Shown: positions 11,603 to 20,964 of the stretch, piece by piece | How positions within the stretch are numbered: the stretch's first letter is position 1 | How the letters are laid out: the number at the start of each line of letters is the position of its first letter | NCBI RefSeq assembly: GCF_003583925.1 | Contig: NZ_QYCN01000008.1 | Location: forward strand, 1 to 64,000 | Source of the DNA: Hymenobacter rubripertinctus | Lineage (GTDB): Bacteria > Bacteroidota > Bacteroidia > Cytophagales > Hymenobacteraceae | Length of the DNA stretch: 64,000 bases | Reading direction: 5' to 3' | Made by a program: the position numbers and the translations under genes | The notes under the pieces: generated by a model | Database searches by the model: none | What the model was told of the DNA's origin: nothing | The model's input: the letters and a program-made list of their open reading frames with translations, nothing else

Positions 11603-11761
11603 GTGGGCAACCCCTGCGTGTTGGTATACCGGGCGCCCGGCACCTCCGCCGAGTGCCGCGTGCAAGGCGTGGTGGCCGGCCTGCGCCGCCGGGGCCTGGT
11701 GGAGTACGTGTGCCTGGCCGACGGCTGCGAACTGCGCCTCGACTGGCTGGTAGCGGGATGA
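11603..11761 (+). pseudogene. truncated Rof-like (Rho-binding antiterminator) copy
   Basis: In-frame residues GNPCVLVYRAPG, then GVVAGLRRRGLVEYVCLADG and CELRLDWLVA, match the next gene (GQPCTLTYRTEP, GIIQDLYIQEKIEYLRLADG, FELRLDNLLA). The first ~20 residues of the family, including the YQPISC start, are missing. No ATG lies in a usable place; GTG 11603 would give 52 residues. It is either a decayed duplicate or a very short variant. Its last codons form part of a 31-bp palindrome. Confidence 0.6.
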
Positions 11762-11819
11762 ACCGCCCGGAGCGGCGGGCGGGTTGAGCCGCCCGCCGCT
11801 CCGGGCGGTTCATCCCGCT
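11752..11819. repeat. 31-bp perfect inverted repeat
   Basis: Arms 11752-11782 and 11789-11819 are exact reverse complements around a 6-nt loop. The left arm includes the last three bases before, and all of, the TGA stop of the Rof-like remnant. It could act as a transcription terminator, but T runs are absent. Confidence 0.85.
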
Positions 11820-11863
11820 GGCTGGTTTGCCCGTAAAACGGTTTTCCACCAATTTCCCCCGCC

Positions 11864-12112
11864 ATGTCTGCTACCTATCAACCCATTAGCTGCTCGTTCT
11901 ACGACGAGCTGGAGGCCCGCGCCACCAACGGCCAGCCCTGCACGCTCACCTACCGCACCGAGCCCGACACCCCACCCAGCACTTACCACGGCATCATCCA
12001 GGACCTCTACATCCAGGAGAAAATAGAATACCTGCGCCTCGCCGACGGTTTCGAGCTGCGCCTGGATAACCTGCTGGCCGTGGATGACAAGGAGTTGCGG
12101 AATTACTGTTGA
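11864..12112 (+). CDS. rof: Rof-like Rho-binding antiterminator
   Basis: 82 residues starting MSATYQPISCSFYDELEARA, close in pattern to the start of E. coli Rof (YQPI-C--YD-LE). It continues with a small barrel-like core (CTLTYRTEP, YHGIIQDLYI, EYLRLADGFELRLDNLLAVD). Rof binds Rho and reduces termination. By family similarity this would be a small cytosolic protein modulating Rho; it could also serve another Sm-like RNA-binding role. It follows a truncated paralogue by about 100 bp. Confidence 0.75.
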   Translation: MSATYQPISCSFYDELEARATNGQPCTLTYRTEPDTPPSTYHGIIQDLYIQEKIEYLRLADGFELRLDNLLAVDDKELRNYC

Positions 12113-12168
12113 GAGAACATTTTATCTTATAGATTGCTCCCCTCCCTTGGCAGGCTATCTGAATACGC

Positions 12169-12666
12169 ATGAAATATATCTATCTGACCCTCATAGCAAT
12201 ATTTACTCTTTCCTCCTGTTCTGAGCCGCAGCAAAACCGGAAATACCTGTACGATTTGCGGTTGTTAGAACAAGTTCGGTGGTCCGGGGACCATTTAACG
12301 CCTATTCCCGACTCTTTTGCCACTCTGGTCACTGTACAAGCAAAGCATGGAGCATCAACACGCTATAGATGGTCGGCCCAGGGCAGAGAAAGGTTTGGCG
12401 CACTCATCCAAAATCCTTCTGGCACCTTACCGGTACAATTATCTGACAGCCTTTATTATTTGGTTCAACAGGCTTTTGCTAATATTCCAGCTGATTCGGA
12501 CGAGCATCTCAAAGCCGTAGTTGAATCATCCGATAACACAGCCCGCAAAATAGAAATCAGCACATTCGATGAGCATACGAAGGCTGCTTTAACAGATGGT
12601 AATGCTGGACAACATACCAACGTAATCCTCTTCTTACTCAAACAGTCAAAGAAGCCTGACTTATAA
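12169..12666 (+). CDS. hypothetical lipoprotein, AT-richer than its surroundings
   Basis: 165 residues: MKYIYLTLIAIFTLSSC is a lipoprotein signal (lipobox LSSC). The remainder has no recognised domain (YDLRLLEQVRWSGDHLTPIP, YYLVQQAFANIPADSDEHLK). Codon use is visibly more AT-rich than in neighbouring genes (many ATA, TTA and AAA-type codons), which suggests recent acquisition. Confidence 0.7.
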   Translation: MKYIYLTLIAIFTLSSCSEPQQNRKYLYDLRLLEQVRWSGDHLTPIPDSFATLVTVQAKHGASTRYRWSAQGRERFGALIQNPSGTLPVQLSDSLYYLVQQAFANIPADSDEHLKAVVESSDNTARKIEISTFDEHTKAALTDGNAGQHTNVILFLLKQSKKPDL

Positions 12667-12675
12667 GTTATAACC

Positions 12676-12709
12676 ACAATGGCCACCCCTTCACAGGAGC
12701 GGCCATTGT
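12676..12709 (+). terminator. possible terminator hairpin
   Basis: 9-bp arms ACAATGGCC and GGCCATTGT (12676-12684, 12701-12709) follow the lipoprotein stop. There is no clear T run after the stem, so the call is tentative. Confidence 0.4.
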
Positions 12710-12756
12710 CATAAAGCATCAGCGCAATCAACGCCTAATCAGCGCAAATTCAGTCC

Positions 12757-14163
12757 TTAAAATTCCGCGCTGCCGGGGAAGCGGGGAAAGGGAATCACGT
12801 CGCGGATGTTGGCCATGCCGGTGATGAACAGGATGAGGCGCTCGAAGCCCAGGCCGAAGCCAGCGTGGGGCGCGGTGCCGTACTGGCGCAGCTCCAGGTA
12901 CCACCACAACTCGTGCTCGGGCACCTGCATGGCCGCCATGCGGGCGCGCAGCTTGGTCAGGTCCTCTTCGCGCTGGGAGCCGCCGATGATTTCGCCGATG
13001 CCGGGGAAGAGCACGTCCATGGCCCGCACGGTTTGCCCGTCGTCGTTGAGCTTCATGTAGAAGGCCTTGATATCCTTGGGGTAGTCGGTCAGGATAACGG
13101 GCTTCTTGAAGTGCTTTTCTACCAGGTAGCGCTCATGCTCGCTTTGCAGGTCGGTGCCCCAGTCCACGGGGAACTCGAACTTCTGCTTGGCTTTCTTGAG
13201 GATTTCCACGGCCTCGGTGTAGGCCAGGCGCTGGAAGTCGTTGTCGACCACGAATTGCAGGCGGGTGAGCAGCTCCTTGTCGTACTGCTCGTTGAGGAAT
13301 TTGAGGTCGTCCTGGCAGTGAGCCAAAGCGTAGCGCACGAGGCTCTTGAGGAAGTCCTCGGCCAGGTCCATGTTGTCCTGGAGGTCGTTGAAGGCCACTT
13401 CGGGCTCAATCATCCAAAACTCGGCCAGGTGGCGGGCGGTGTTCGAGTTTTCGGCCCGGAAGGTGGGGCCGAACGTATACACTTTACCCAGGGCCATGGC
13501 GGCCACCTCGGCCTCCAGCTGCCCCGATACGGTGAGGTTGGTTTGCTTGCCGAAGAAATCCTGCGCGTAATCGACGCCCGCCTTGTCCTCCGTCAGGGGT
13601 GGGTTCTGGTCGGGTAGGGTCGTCACGCGAAACATCTGGCCCGCGCCCTCGGCATCGGAACCCGTGACGATGGGCGTGTGCACGTAGCAAAAACCGTGGT
13701 CGTTGAAGTACTGGTGCACGGCAAAGGCCATGGCGTGCCGGATGCGCAATACCGCCCCGAACGTGTTGGTGCGGGGGCGCAGGTGGGCAATTTCGCGCAG
13801 GAATTCGAGCGAGTGGCCCTTCTTCTGCAGTGGGTACGTGGTGGGGTCGGCCGAGCCGTAGACCGTGATTTCGGTGGCCTGGATTTCCACGGCCTGGCCC
13901 TTGCCCTGGGAGGCCACCAGCTGGCCGCGTACAGCAATGGCGGCCCCGTTTTCCACGCCTTCGGCCCGCAGCTTTTCTTCCGGAAACTGCTCGGCGTTGG
14001 CCACCACTTGAATGGAATTGAAGCCCGAGCCGTCGTTGAGGGCGATGAACTGCACGTATTTGTTGCCGCGGCGGGTGCGCACCCACCCTTTCACCAGCAC
14101 CTCACGGTCGAGGTCTTGGCTGCGCAGCAGGTCCTGCACGCTGGTTTTTCGGAGGTCAGACAT
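12757..14163 (-). CDS. asnS: asparaginyl-tRNA synthetase
   Basis: 468 residues, the usual AsnRS length. An N-terminal OB-fold anticodon-binding domain ([20 protein letters not shown]) is followed by the class II catalytic core: motif 1 region [19 protein letters not shown], motif 2 [20 protein letters not shown] and motif 3 [15 protein letters not shown]. The IRDVIPFPR tail is typical of AsnRS. The frame is open to 14322, but [11 protein letters not shown] at 14163 gives the standard length and lies downstream of a promoter-like element. Confidence 0.97.
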   Translation of the reverse strand: MSDLRKTSVQDLLRSQDLDREVLVKGWVRTRRGNKYVQFIALNDGSGFNSIQVVANAEQFPEEKLRAEGVENGAAIAVRGQLVASQGKGQAVEIQATEITVYGSADPTTYPLQKKGHSLEFLREIAHLRPRTNTFGAVLRIRHAMAFAVHQYFNDHGFCYVHTPIVTGSDAEGAGQMFRVTTLPDQNPPLTEDKAGVDYAQDFFGKQTNLTVSGQLEAEVAAMALGKVYTFGPTFRAENSNTARHLAEFWMIEPEVAFNDLQDNMDLAEDFLKSLVRYALAHCQDDLKFLNEQYDKELLTRLQFVVDNDFQRLAYTEAVEILKKAKQKFEFPVDWGTDLQSEHERYLVEKHFKKPVILTDYPKDIKAFYMKLNDDGQTVRAMDVLFPGIGEIIGGSQREEDLTKLRARMAAMQVPEHELWWYLELRQYGTAPHAGFGLGFERLILFITGMANIRDVIPFPRFPGSAEF

Positions 14164-14185
14164 GGAAGTAGTCGTATTTGAACTG

Positions 14186-14193
14186 TAAAGGTA
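14186..14193 (-). promoter_or_regulatory. candidate -7 element of asnS
   Basis: On the minus strand the sequence is TACCTTTA, one mismatch from TAnnTTTG, 23 nt upstream of the asnS ATG. The spacing is similar to that at uvrA. Confidence 0.35.
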
Positions 14194-14354
14194 GGACTGT
14201 AGCGCGAACCGCAGAACAGGGAGCACCCTGGGTTTCGGGGCAAACATCCCCACGGCTTCATTCCGGCAGATGCGCGGCCGAGACTTGGCGCTGCTTCCCA
14301 CACACTTCGGCCCGCGCCCCAACTTTTTCCCCCAAAACCAAGTACAGAAAGGCC

Positions 14355-14362
14355 TATATTTG
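14355..14362 (+). promoter_or_regulatory. -7 element of rpoN
   Basis: TATATTTG is a perfect TAnnTTTG, 50 nt upstream of the rpoN ATG. A T-run at 14324-14328 lies roughly where a -33 element could be, but the spacing is longer than usual. Confidence 0.5.
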
Positions 14363-14412
14363 ACCTAACTTCCCCGTTTCCTAACCCGGCGGGGCGTACC
14401 GTTTTTTAGCGT

Positions 14413-15996
14413 ATGCAACGACTGGACATGAAGCAGCTTCTCTCGCAGAAGCTGAGCCCCCAACAGATTCAATTTATCAAGCTGCTCCAGATTCCGACGG
14501 CGGAGCTGGAGGCGCGCATTAAAGAGGAACTGGAAGTGAACCCGGCCCTGGAAGAAGGCGAGGAAGAGCCGGAGGATGAGTTCGACGACCTCGATAGCGA
14601 CGACGGGGACGAGGAGTTCGACGACCCCGATGCCGAACTCGATAACCCCGACAACACCCTGGACGAGGATTTCGACGGGGAGCAAAGTGAGGAGCAGCCC
14701 GAAGTAGAGCTGCCCGTGAAGGAGGAAGTACCCGAGGTTGCCGAATCGTCGTCGGAATCCGATGACCTGGATTTGAGCGACTACCTCAACGACGACGAAA
14801 TCGCGGGCTACAAGATGCAGGGCGACGGCCCGGGCGAGGACGAGGACGATCGGGAAATGCCCTTGGCCGACACCAGCGGCTCGCTCATGGACAGCCTGCT
14901 CAGCCAACTGGGCTTCTCCAGCCTCGATGAGTACCAGAAGACCATCGGCCGCCAGCTCATCGGCTCCATCGACGGCGACGGCTACATCCGCCGCGACCTG
15001 TCGGCCATTGCCAACGACCTGGCTTTCTCGCAGAACCTGGAAGTAGCGGTACCCGAAATTGAGGGTGTGCTGCGCGTCATCCAGACCTTCGACCCGGCCG
15101 GTATTGCCGCCCGCGACTTGCAGGAATGCCTGCTGCTGCAACTGGAGCGCCGCCCCTCCGATGAGACGGTGGAGCACGCCGAGCACATTCTGAACGACAC
15201 GTTTGAGGAGTTCACCAAGAAGCACTACCAGCGCATTCAGCAGAAGCTGGACCTGGAAGACAACGAGCTAAAGGAGGCCATCGGCCTGATTCTCAAGCTC
15301 AACCCCAAGCCCGGCGGCAGCGGGCCGGTGGGTGGGGGCAAGATTCAGTACATCATCCCCGACTTTTTGCTCAGCCACGACAACGGCCAGTTCAACCTCA
15401 CGCTCAACACCCGCAACGCCCCCGACCTGCGGGTTTCGCCGGCCTACACCGAGATGTTCCGGGCCTACGACAAGGCCTCCAAGAAGGACAAGAAAATGAA
15501 GGAGGCCGTTACGTTCGTCAAGCAGAAGCTGGACTCGGCCAAGTGGTTTATTGATGCCATCCGCCAGCGCCAGAACACGCTGCTGCGCACCATGGACGCC
15601 ATTGTGCGCTACCAGCGCGAGTTTTTCGAGGAGGGCGACGAGAGCAAGCTGCGGCCCATGATTCTGAAAGACATTGCCCTGGAAATCAGCATGGACATCA
15701 GTACCGTGAGCCGGGTGGCCAACTCGAAAGCAGTGCAGACGGAGTTCGGAATTTATCCGCTCAAGTACTTCTTCTCCGAAGGCATTGCCACCGACTCGGG
15801 TGAGGATGCCAGCTCGCGGGAGGTGAAGTACATCCTGAAGGAAATCATTGAGGGCGAGCAGAAGAAAAAACCGCTTTCCGACGACAAGCTGGAGAAGATG
15901 CTCAATGCCCGCGGCTACAACATTGCCCGCCGCACGGTGGCCAAGTACCGCGAGCAGCTCAACATTCCGGTGGCCCGCCTGCGCAAGGAGCTTTAA
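14413..15996 (+). CDS. rpoN: RNA polymerase sigma-54 factor
   Basis: 527 residues in sigma-54 order. Gln/Leu-rich region I (residues 1-50, LSQKLSPQQIQFIKLLQIPT) binds activators. A long, extremely acidic region II (about 50-150, with DDLDSDDGDEEFDD) is followed by the core-binding region and a DNA-binding C-terminus whose RpoN box ARRTVAKYRE is at residues 505-514. It directs transcription from -24/-12 promoters with AAA+ activators. No activator gene is in the window. Confidence 0.97.
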   Translation: MQRLDMKQLLSQKLSPQQIQFIKLLQIPTAELEARIKEELEVNPALEEGEEEPEDEFDDLDSDDGDEEFDDPDAELDNPDNTLDEDFDGEQSEEQPEVELPVKEEVPEVAESSSESDDLDLSDYLNDDEIAGYKMQGDGPGEDEDDREMPLADTSGSLMDSLLSQLGFSSLDEYQKTIGRQLIGSIDGDGYIRRDLSAIANDLAFSQNLEVAVPEIEGVLRVIQTFDPAGIAARDLQECLLLQLERRPSDETVEHAEHILNDTFEEFTKKHYQRIQQKLDLEDNELKEAIGLILKLNPKPGGSGPVGGGKIQYIIPDFLLSHDNGQFNLTLNTRNAPDLRVSPAYTEMFRAYDKASKKDKKMKEAVTFVKQKLDSAKWFIDAIRQRQNTLLRTMDAIVRYQREFFEEGDESKLRPMILKDIALEISMDISTVSRVANSKAVQTEFGIYPLKYFFSEGIATDSGEDASSREVKYILKEIIEGEQKKKPLSDDKLEKMLNARGYNIARRTVAKYREQLNIPVARLRKEL

Positions 15997-16020
15997 GGCG
16001 ACGTACGGCATGTACTTGCG

Positions 16021-16050
16021 GCGGCCCGGGCTGAAATCCCGGGCCGCTTT
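16021..16050 (+). terminator. Rho-independent terminator of rpoN
   Basis: A perfect 10-bp GC stem (GCGGCCCGGG, 16021-16030, with 16038-16047) has a 7-nt loop and TTT after it. Confidence 0.7.
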
Positions 16051-16209
16051 GCGTTAGAAGCAAATGCCCTTCGCGGGGTAGCGGCGGCCGTTGGCGGGGG
16101 AAGCGGCGACGTTCGGCGAAGTGCCGCGTGGCGGGCAATCCGGCCGGGGAAAGCGGGGCGTAAATTGAAGCCTAACGCCCGCTTTTCACACACCTTGCCC
16201 CCCGTGCTC

Positions 16210-16407
16210 ATGTCGCTGCTTCGTACGATTCTCACCGTTTCGCTCTTCTCATTGCTGCTGGCCGTGCTCGGGGGGCCGCTGGTGTTGCGGGCGGCCACGG
16301 GGCCAGCCCGGCGGCAGCTGGAAGCCGCCCCGAAAGCCGTTCGCCTGGACGCGGGCAGCCTGCGGCCCTTGGCGGCGGCGCCCGCCCTAGGAGGCCAGCC
16401 TTCCTGA
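16210..16407 (+). CDS. small single-span membrane protein, hypothetical
   Basis: 65 residues starting MSLLRTILTVSLFSLLLAVL, one N-terminal hydrophobic segment and a short Ala/Arg/Leu tail. It ends 14 bp before the next membrane-protein gene, so it may be its operon partner. No homology recognised; coding status rests on the hydrophobic segment and spacing. Confidence 0.45.
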   Translation: MSLLRTILTVSLFSLLLAVLGGPLVLRAATGPARRQLEAAPKAVRLDAGSLRPLAAAPALGGQPS

Positions 16408-16421
16408 CCTCGCCGGACCGA

Positions 16422-17114
16422 ATGGGCACCCTGACGTATCTTCGCCAGGTTCCGTCTCTATTTTCCGGCCCCGTGTCCCGATTTCCGGCGACGGTACTGT
16501 CCGCGGTGTTTCATCCGCTGCTGGTGCCGTCTTACTTGTTTTACGTGGTGTGCTACCAGCTCCCGGGGGTGCTGATGCAGCCGGCCCTGCCCGAGCGGTG
16601 GCTGGTGCTGGCCGTGGCGGGCGGCTTCACGCTGGTACTGCCGGCGCTGGCGACCGGCCTGCTGGTGTACCTGGGCTTGGCCGACTCGGTGGAGCTGCGC
16701 GCCCGGGAGCAGCGCGCCTGGCCCCTGTTGCTGGCCGCGCTCAGCTTCGGGGCCGCCGCCTGGCTGCTGCACCGCCCGGCCTTGTTCGACGCCCTGCTGT
16801 TTGAGATGATGGCCGGCATGAGCCTGGCGGTACTGCTCACGTTTGGCATCACGCTCCGCTGGAAAATTTCGGCTCACGGCGTGGGCATGGGCGGGGCGCT
16901 GGGCCTGCTGGGGCTGCTGCACCTGAGCGGCAGCGCCGGGCTGCCGGGCGTCTGGTGGCTAGTGGGCACGGCCGCGGTGGCCGGAGCCGTGGGTAGTGCC
17001 CGGCTGGCGCTAAGCGCCCACACGCCCGCGCAGGTGTGGGCCGGCCTGGCACTGGGGCTGGGGTTGGTGGCCGGCCTGGGCCTGGGCCTGAGTCTGGGCC
17101 TGAGTCTGGGGTAG
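16422..17114 (+). CDS. integral membrane protein, PAP2-phosphatase-like
   Basis: 230 residues with about six hydrophobic segments. The C-terminal part, KISAHGVGMGGALG followed by ARLALSAHTPAQVWAGLALG, recalls the H-bearing motifs of Bacteroidota PAP2-family membrane proteins, but the full phosphatase signature is not evident. The protein ends in a Gly/Leu repeat (GLGLGLSLGLSLG) encoded by near-identical CTGGGC/CTGAGT units. It could be a degenerate PAP2 protein without catalysis. Confidence 0.7.
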   Translation: MGTLTYLRQVPSLFSGPVSRFPATVLSAVFHPLLVPSYLFYVVCYQLPGVLMQPALPERWLVLAVAGGFTLVLPALATGLLVYLGLADSVELRAREQRAWPLLLAALSFGAAAWLLHRPALFDALLFEMMAGMSLAVLLTFGITLRWKISAHGVGMGGALGLLGLLHLSGSAGLPGVWWLVGTAAVAGAVGSARLALSAHTPAQVWAGLALGLGLVAGLGLGLSLGLSLG

Positions 17115-17263
17115 GCGCGGCGGCGCGGCGCAGCGGCCGGCCCCGATTTTTGGGGCCGCCGAAACTACGTTATCTTCCGGCTTCGTAGGTTGCCTGCGCT
17201 CCCGCGTACTTGCGGGGGCGGGCCTTTTAGCCGGCCCTGCCGTTCCATCCTTATCCCGCCGCT

Positions 17264-20200
17264 ATGTCTTCCACCGCCTCCACCCCGCCCACGCCCGAAT
17301 CGTTGGTGGCCGAACTGGAACAGGAGCGCCGGGGCCGGCTGGCGGCCGAGGTGCAGGTCCAGACCTTGCGCCGCCACCTGGTTTCCACCCAGCGCACCGT
17401 GGGCCGCCTCACCGACAGCATCACGCGCCTGACCCAGAACCTGCGCGTGGGGGTGCTGGTGGCCCACCAGAACGGGATGGTGGCCCTGCTCAACCAGGAA
17501 TTCTGTGACCTGTTTGGGGTAGAGGAAATGCCGCCTTTGGGCATGCTCGACCACCCGGTGCAGCCCGTGCTGGAATCCCTCATCGCCCACACCCGCCGGC
17601 CCGAGCTGACCCGCCAGCGCCTGGAGAGCATGCGCCAGGCCGATCAGCGGGTGCTAGGCGAAGACCTGGAGCTGGCCGACGGCACCGTGCTGGAGCTGGA
17701 CTTCATTCCGCTCAACGGCCAGGATGAGCTGGTGGCGGCCGGCTACATGCTCTCCTTCCGCGACGTTACGCAGGCCCGTCGCGCCGAGCAGTACCTGCAT
17801 TCGCTGTCCCGTCTTCCGGGGCAGAACCCCAACCTGGTGCTGCGCCTGCACGCCGATGGCCGCCTGCTCTACAGTAACCCCGCCGCCGACACCCTGCGCC
17901 AGGAATACCTCAACCCCCGGCGCCAGCCCGAACTGGCCGGCCAGCTCTACCAGGCGGCCCTGGAGTCGCTGGCGACCAACCGGCTCACCCAGCGCGAGGT
18001 TCAGTTCGTGGACCAGTGGTTCCAGCTGGCCATTACGCCCTTCGAGGATGACCAGTACGTGAACCTGTACTTCACCAACATCACCCCGCTCAAGGAAGCC
18101 GAAAAGCGGCTGGTGGAGCAGCAGCAGTTCTACGAAACGGTTCTCAACCAGCTCCCGGCCGACGTGGCCGTATTCGATGCCGGACACCGTTACCGGTTCG
18201 TGAACCCGGCCGCCATCGGCAACGCTGAGCTGCGCCAGTGGATTATCGGGCACGATGATTTTGAATACGCCACCTACCGCAACCGCTCCGACAAGATGGC
18301 CCGCGACCGGCGTGCCCGCTTCGAGCAGGCCATCCGGCAGCGCACGGTGCTGGCCTGGGAGGAGCGCCTGAAAACCCCCACGGGGGACCGGCTGGCGCTG
18401 CGCCACATGCAGGCCGTATTCGACCCCACCACGGACGAGCTGCGCATGGTCATCGGCTACGGTATTGATATTACCGAGCGCCACGCGGCCGAGGAGCGTC
18501 TGCGCCAGCGCGAGGCGGAGCTCCAGGAAAACCAGGCCTTCGTGCGGGCCGTGGTCGATACCACGCCCAACATCATCTGGGCCACCGACGGGCGGGGCAA
18601 GGTGCTGTTCAGCAACCGCGCCTTCGACGACCTGATCAAGCAAAGTGCCCACCGGGAGCCCGGCATCGCCCCCAACAGCCGGGTGGCCGCCGAAGCCCAA
18701 GAGTTCATTATTTCCGACGACTACGTGCTGACGACCGGCCGGGAGCTGGTGAAGGAAACTACTTACACCCTGCGCGACGGCACCGTGCTGGACCTGCAAA
18801 CGGTGAAGCGCCCGTTGTACCGGGGCGACGGCAGCCTGAATGTGCTGGGCGTGAGCACCGACATCACGGAGATGAAAAAGGCCCGGCAGACCCTGGAAAA
18901 CAGTGCCAAGCAGTACCGCGACCTGATGCACTACTCCCAGGCCCTGATCTGCACCCACGACTTGAACGGCGTTCTGCTGTCGGTGAACCCGGCGGCGGCC
19001 CAGCTGGTGGGCGTGGTACCCGAAATGCTGATTGGCCGAACCCTGCATCAGGTGATGAGCCCCAACCTGCATTCCAAGCTCGACCTGTACCTGCAACAGT
19101 CGCGGGAGCAGCAGGCAATAACCGGCCTGATGACGCTCAACGGCCCCGATGGACGGCTGCATCACCTCATCTACGACAACTACCGGGTAGAGGAACCCGG
19201 CGAGGAGCCCTACGTGATTGCCTACGGCCAGGAAATAACGGAGCGCATCCAGGCCGAGCAGGAGCTGGTACGGGCCAAGGACGAGGCCGAAAATACGGCC
19301 CGGGCCAAGGAAAACTTTCTGGCCAACATGAGCCACGAAATCCGGACGCCCATCAACGGCATTCTGGGCATGGCCGGGCTGCTGGCCAAAACCCCGCTCG
19401 ACGAGTCGCAGCAGGAGCACCTGCGGATTCTGCGCAACTCCGGCCGCCACCTGCTCACCGTCATCAACGACGTGCTGGACGTGGCCAAGATCGAGGCTGG
19501 CAAGCTGGAAATGGAGCGGGTCCCGTTCGATATCTGCCAGTCGATTAAAGAAAGTGTGCAGACGCTGGCCTACCGGGCCGAGGAAAAGGGCATCGACTTC
19601 CGCCTCAAGCCCCTGCAACTGCCCCGGCCCATCGTTATCGGCGACCCGGGCCGCCTCAACCAGATTCTGCTCAACCTGCTCAGCAACGCCGTCAAGTTCA
19701 CCAACCGCGGTTCGGTGGAGCTGGGCGGCCGCCTGCTGCACGAAACCGAGGACGAAATCGGCATCGAGTTCTGCGTGCGCGACACGGGAATCGGCATTTC
19801 GGCCGACAAGCAGGAATCCATTTTCGAAAACTTTTCCCAGGCCTACGCCGACACGTCCCGGCGCTTCGGTGGCACGGGCCTGGGCCTGACCATCAGCCGC
19901 CGCCTGGTGCAGCAGATGGGCGGGCGCATGTGGGTGGAAAGCGAGGAGGGCCAGGGCAGTACGTTCTTTTTCAGCCTCACCCTGCCCAAAGGGGGCGCCA
20001 CGCTGCCTACCGTCGTGCCGCTGCCCAAGCCCGATTACACCGTTCTGCACCACAAGCGCGTGCTGCTGGTGGAAGACCACCCCGTGAACCAGCAGCTGGC
20101 CGTGCTCATTCTGGCCGGCTGGCAGGTAGAAACCCACGTGGCCTCTGATGGCACCGAAGCGCTGGAGCAGCTCGAAGCTCGCCTCTACGACGTGGTGCTG

Positions 20201-20875
20201 ATGGATATTCAGATGCCCGGCATGAGTGGCCTCGACGTAACCCGGCTGCTGCGCCAGCACCCCGACCCGGCTCGCGCCAACACCCCCGTTATTGCGCTTA
20301 CGGCCAACGTGATGCGCTCCGACAACGAGATATACCGCGCCGCCGGGCTCGACTATCTGTCGAAGCCCTTCGAGGAAGATGACCTGTTTCGCAAGCTGGA
20401 AGCCAACCTGCGGCCGGTGCCGGTGGCCCAGCTGGAACAGCAGCCCCCGGCCCCAACTCCGGCCGCCCAGGTGCCGCTGCCGCTGGCGGCCGAAACCCCG
20501 GCCCCGGCACCCGCCGAAGAACCGCTGTTCGACCTGAGCCGCCTGCGCGACATGGCCCACGGCAGCACCATTTTCATGCAGAAAATCATCGGCTCTTTTC
20601 GTACCCACACGCCGCTGGTGGTGGCGCAGTTGCAGGAGGCGGCCGCCGCCGCCGACTGGCCTGCGGTGGGCGCCCTGGCCCACAAGCTCCGGCCGTCGTT
20701 GCAGTTGCTGGGCATCGAGGCCACCTACGCCGCCGTGGGGGTGCTGGAGCCCTTCTCGCGCCCTGAACCGGCCCCCGCCCCCCGCCCCGATACCGAGCTG
20801 CTCGTCCTCACCCAGCAACTAACCACCACCCTGACCGCCGCCGTGGAGCAGCTCGGCAACGCCCGGGTGGAATAG
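17264..20875 (+). CDS. hybrid sensor histidine kinase with five PAS domains, REC and HPt
   Basis: 1203 residues, no transmembrane segment. A short coiled coil (about 14-60) is followed by five PAS-like units (about 60-165, 185-285, 290-405, 420-545, 550-665). The HisKA domain has the phospho-accepting His691 (SHEIRTP). The HATPase has its N-box at Asn808 (NLLSNAVKFT) and DTGIGI and GGTGLGL loops. A receiver with phospho-acceptor Asp981 (VLMDIQMPG) and a C-terminal HPt with His1140 (LAHKLRPSLQ) follow. A complete cytosolic phosphorelay in one chain; the output regulator is not identified. The adjacent LytTR regulator is convergent, so linkage is only by position. Confidence 0.95.
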   Translation: MSSTASTPPTPESLVAELEQERRGRLAAEVQVQTLRRHLVSTQRTVGRLTDSITRLTQNLRVGVLVAHQNGMVALLNQEFCDLFGVEEMPPLGMLDHPVQPVLESLIAHTRRPELTRQRLESMRQADQRVLGEDLELADGTVLELDFIPLNGQDELVAAGYMLSFRDVTQARRAEQYLHSLSRLPGQNPNLVLRLHADGRLLYSNPAADTLRQEYLNPRRQPELAGQLYQAALESLATNRLTQREVQFVDQWFQLAITPFEDDQYVNLYFTNITPLKEAEKRLVEQQQFYETVLNQLPADVAVFDAGHRYRFVNPAAIGNAELRQWIIGHDDFEYATYRNRSDKMARDRRARFEQAIRQRTVLAWEERLKTPTGDRLALRHMQAVFDPTTDELRMVIGYGIDITERHAAEERLRQREAELQENQAFVRAVVDTTPNIIWATDGRGKVLFSNRAFDDLIKQSAHREPGIAPNSRVAAEAQEFIISDDYVLTTGRELVKETTYTLRDGTVLDLQTVKRPLYRGDGSLNVLGVSTDITEMKKARQTLENSAKQYRDLMHYSQALICTHDLNGVLLSVNPAAAQLVGVVPEMLIGRTLHQVMSPNLHSKLDLYLQQSREQQAITGLMTLNGPDGRLHHLIYDNYRVEEPGEEPYVIAYGQEITERIQAEQELVRAKDEAENTARAKENFLANMSHEIRTPINGILGMAGLLAKTPLDESQQEHLRILRNSGRHLLTVINDVLDVAKIEAGKLEMERVPFDICQSIKESVQTLAYRAEEKGIDFRLKPLQLPRPIVIGDPGRLNQILLNLLSNAVKFTNRGSVELGGRLLHETEDEIGIEFCVRDTGIGISADKQESIFENFSQAYADTSRRFGGTGLGLTISRRLVQQMGGRMWVESEEGQGSTFFFSLTLPKGGATLPTVVPLPKPDYTVLHHKRVLLVEDHPVNQQLAVLILAGWQVETHVASDGTEALEQLEARLYDVVLMDIQMPGMSGLDVTRLLRQHPDPARANTPVIALTANVMRSDNEIYRAAGLDYLSKPFEEDDLFRKLEANLRPVPVAQLEQQPPAPTPAAQVPLPLAAETPAPAPAEEPLFDLSRLRDMAHGSTIFMQKIIGSFRTHTPLVVAQLQEAAAAADWPAVGALAHKLRPSLQLLGIEATYAAVGVLEPFSRPEPAPAPRPDTELLVLTQQLTTTLTAAVEQLGNARVE

Positions 20876-20885
20876 GTGAAATGGT

Positions 20886-20964
20886 GAGGTGGTGAGTTGA
20901 TGTTGGAGAGTCCTGACTGCGCCGCTTGCGCAAACAGGACTCTCCAACATCAACTCACCACCTC
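20886..20964. terminator. 30-bp perfect inverted repeat between convergent genes
   Basis: Arms 20886-20915 and 20935-20964 are exact reverse complements with a 19-nt spacer. The right arm covers the first two bases of the regulator's stop-codon end (gene ends at 20963). It probably terminates both convergent transcripts. Confidence 0.85.

Noticed and set aside
11425-11865. N-terminal extension of the Rieske/FAD oxidoreductase
   Set aside because: Arg/Pro-rich sequence read through a palindrome and the Rof-like remnant; the Rieske domain begins after 11424.
17654-20818. 1054-codon open frame opposite the hybrid kinase
   Set aside because: Antisense to a gene with complete kinase motifs; composition is that of a codon-bias shadow.
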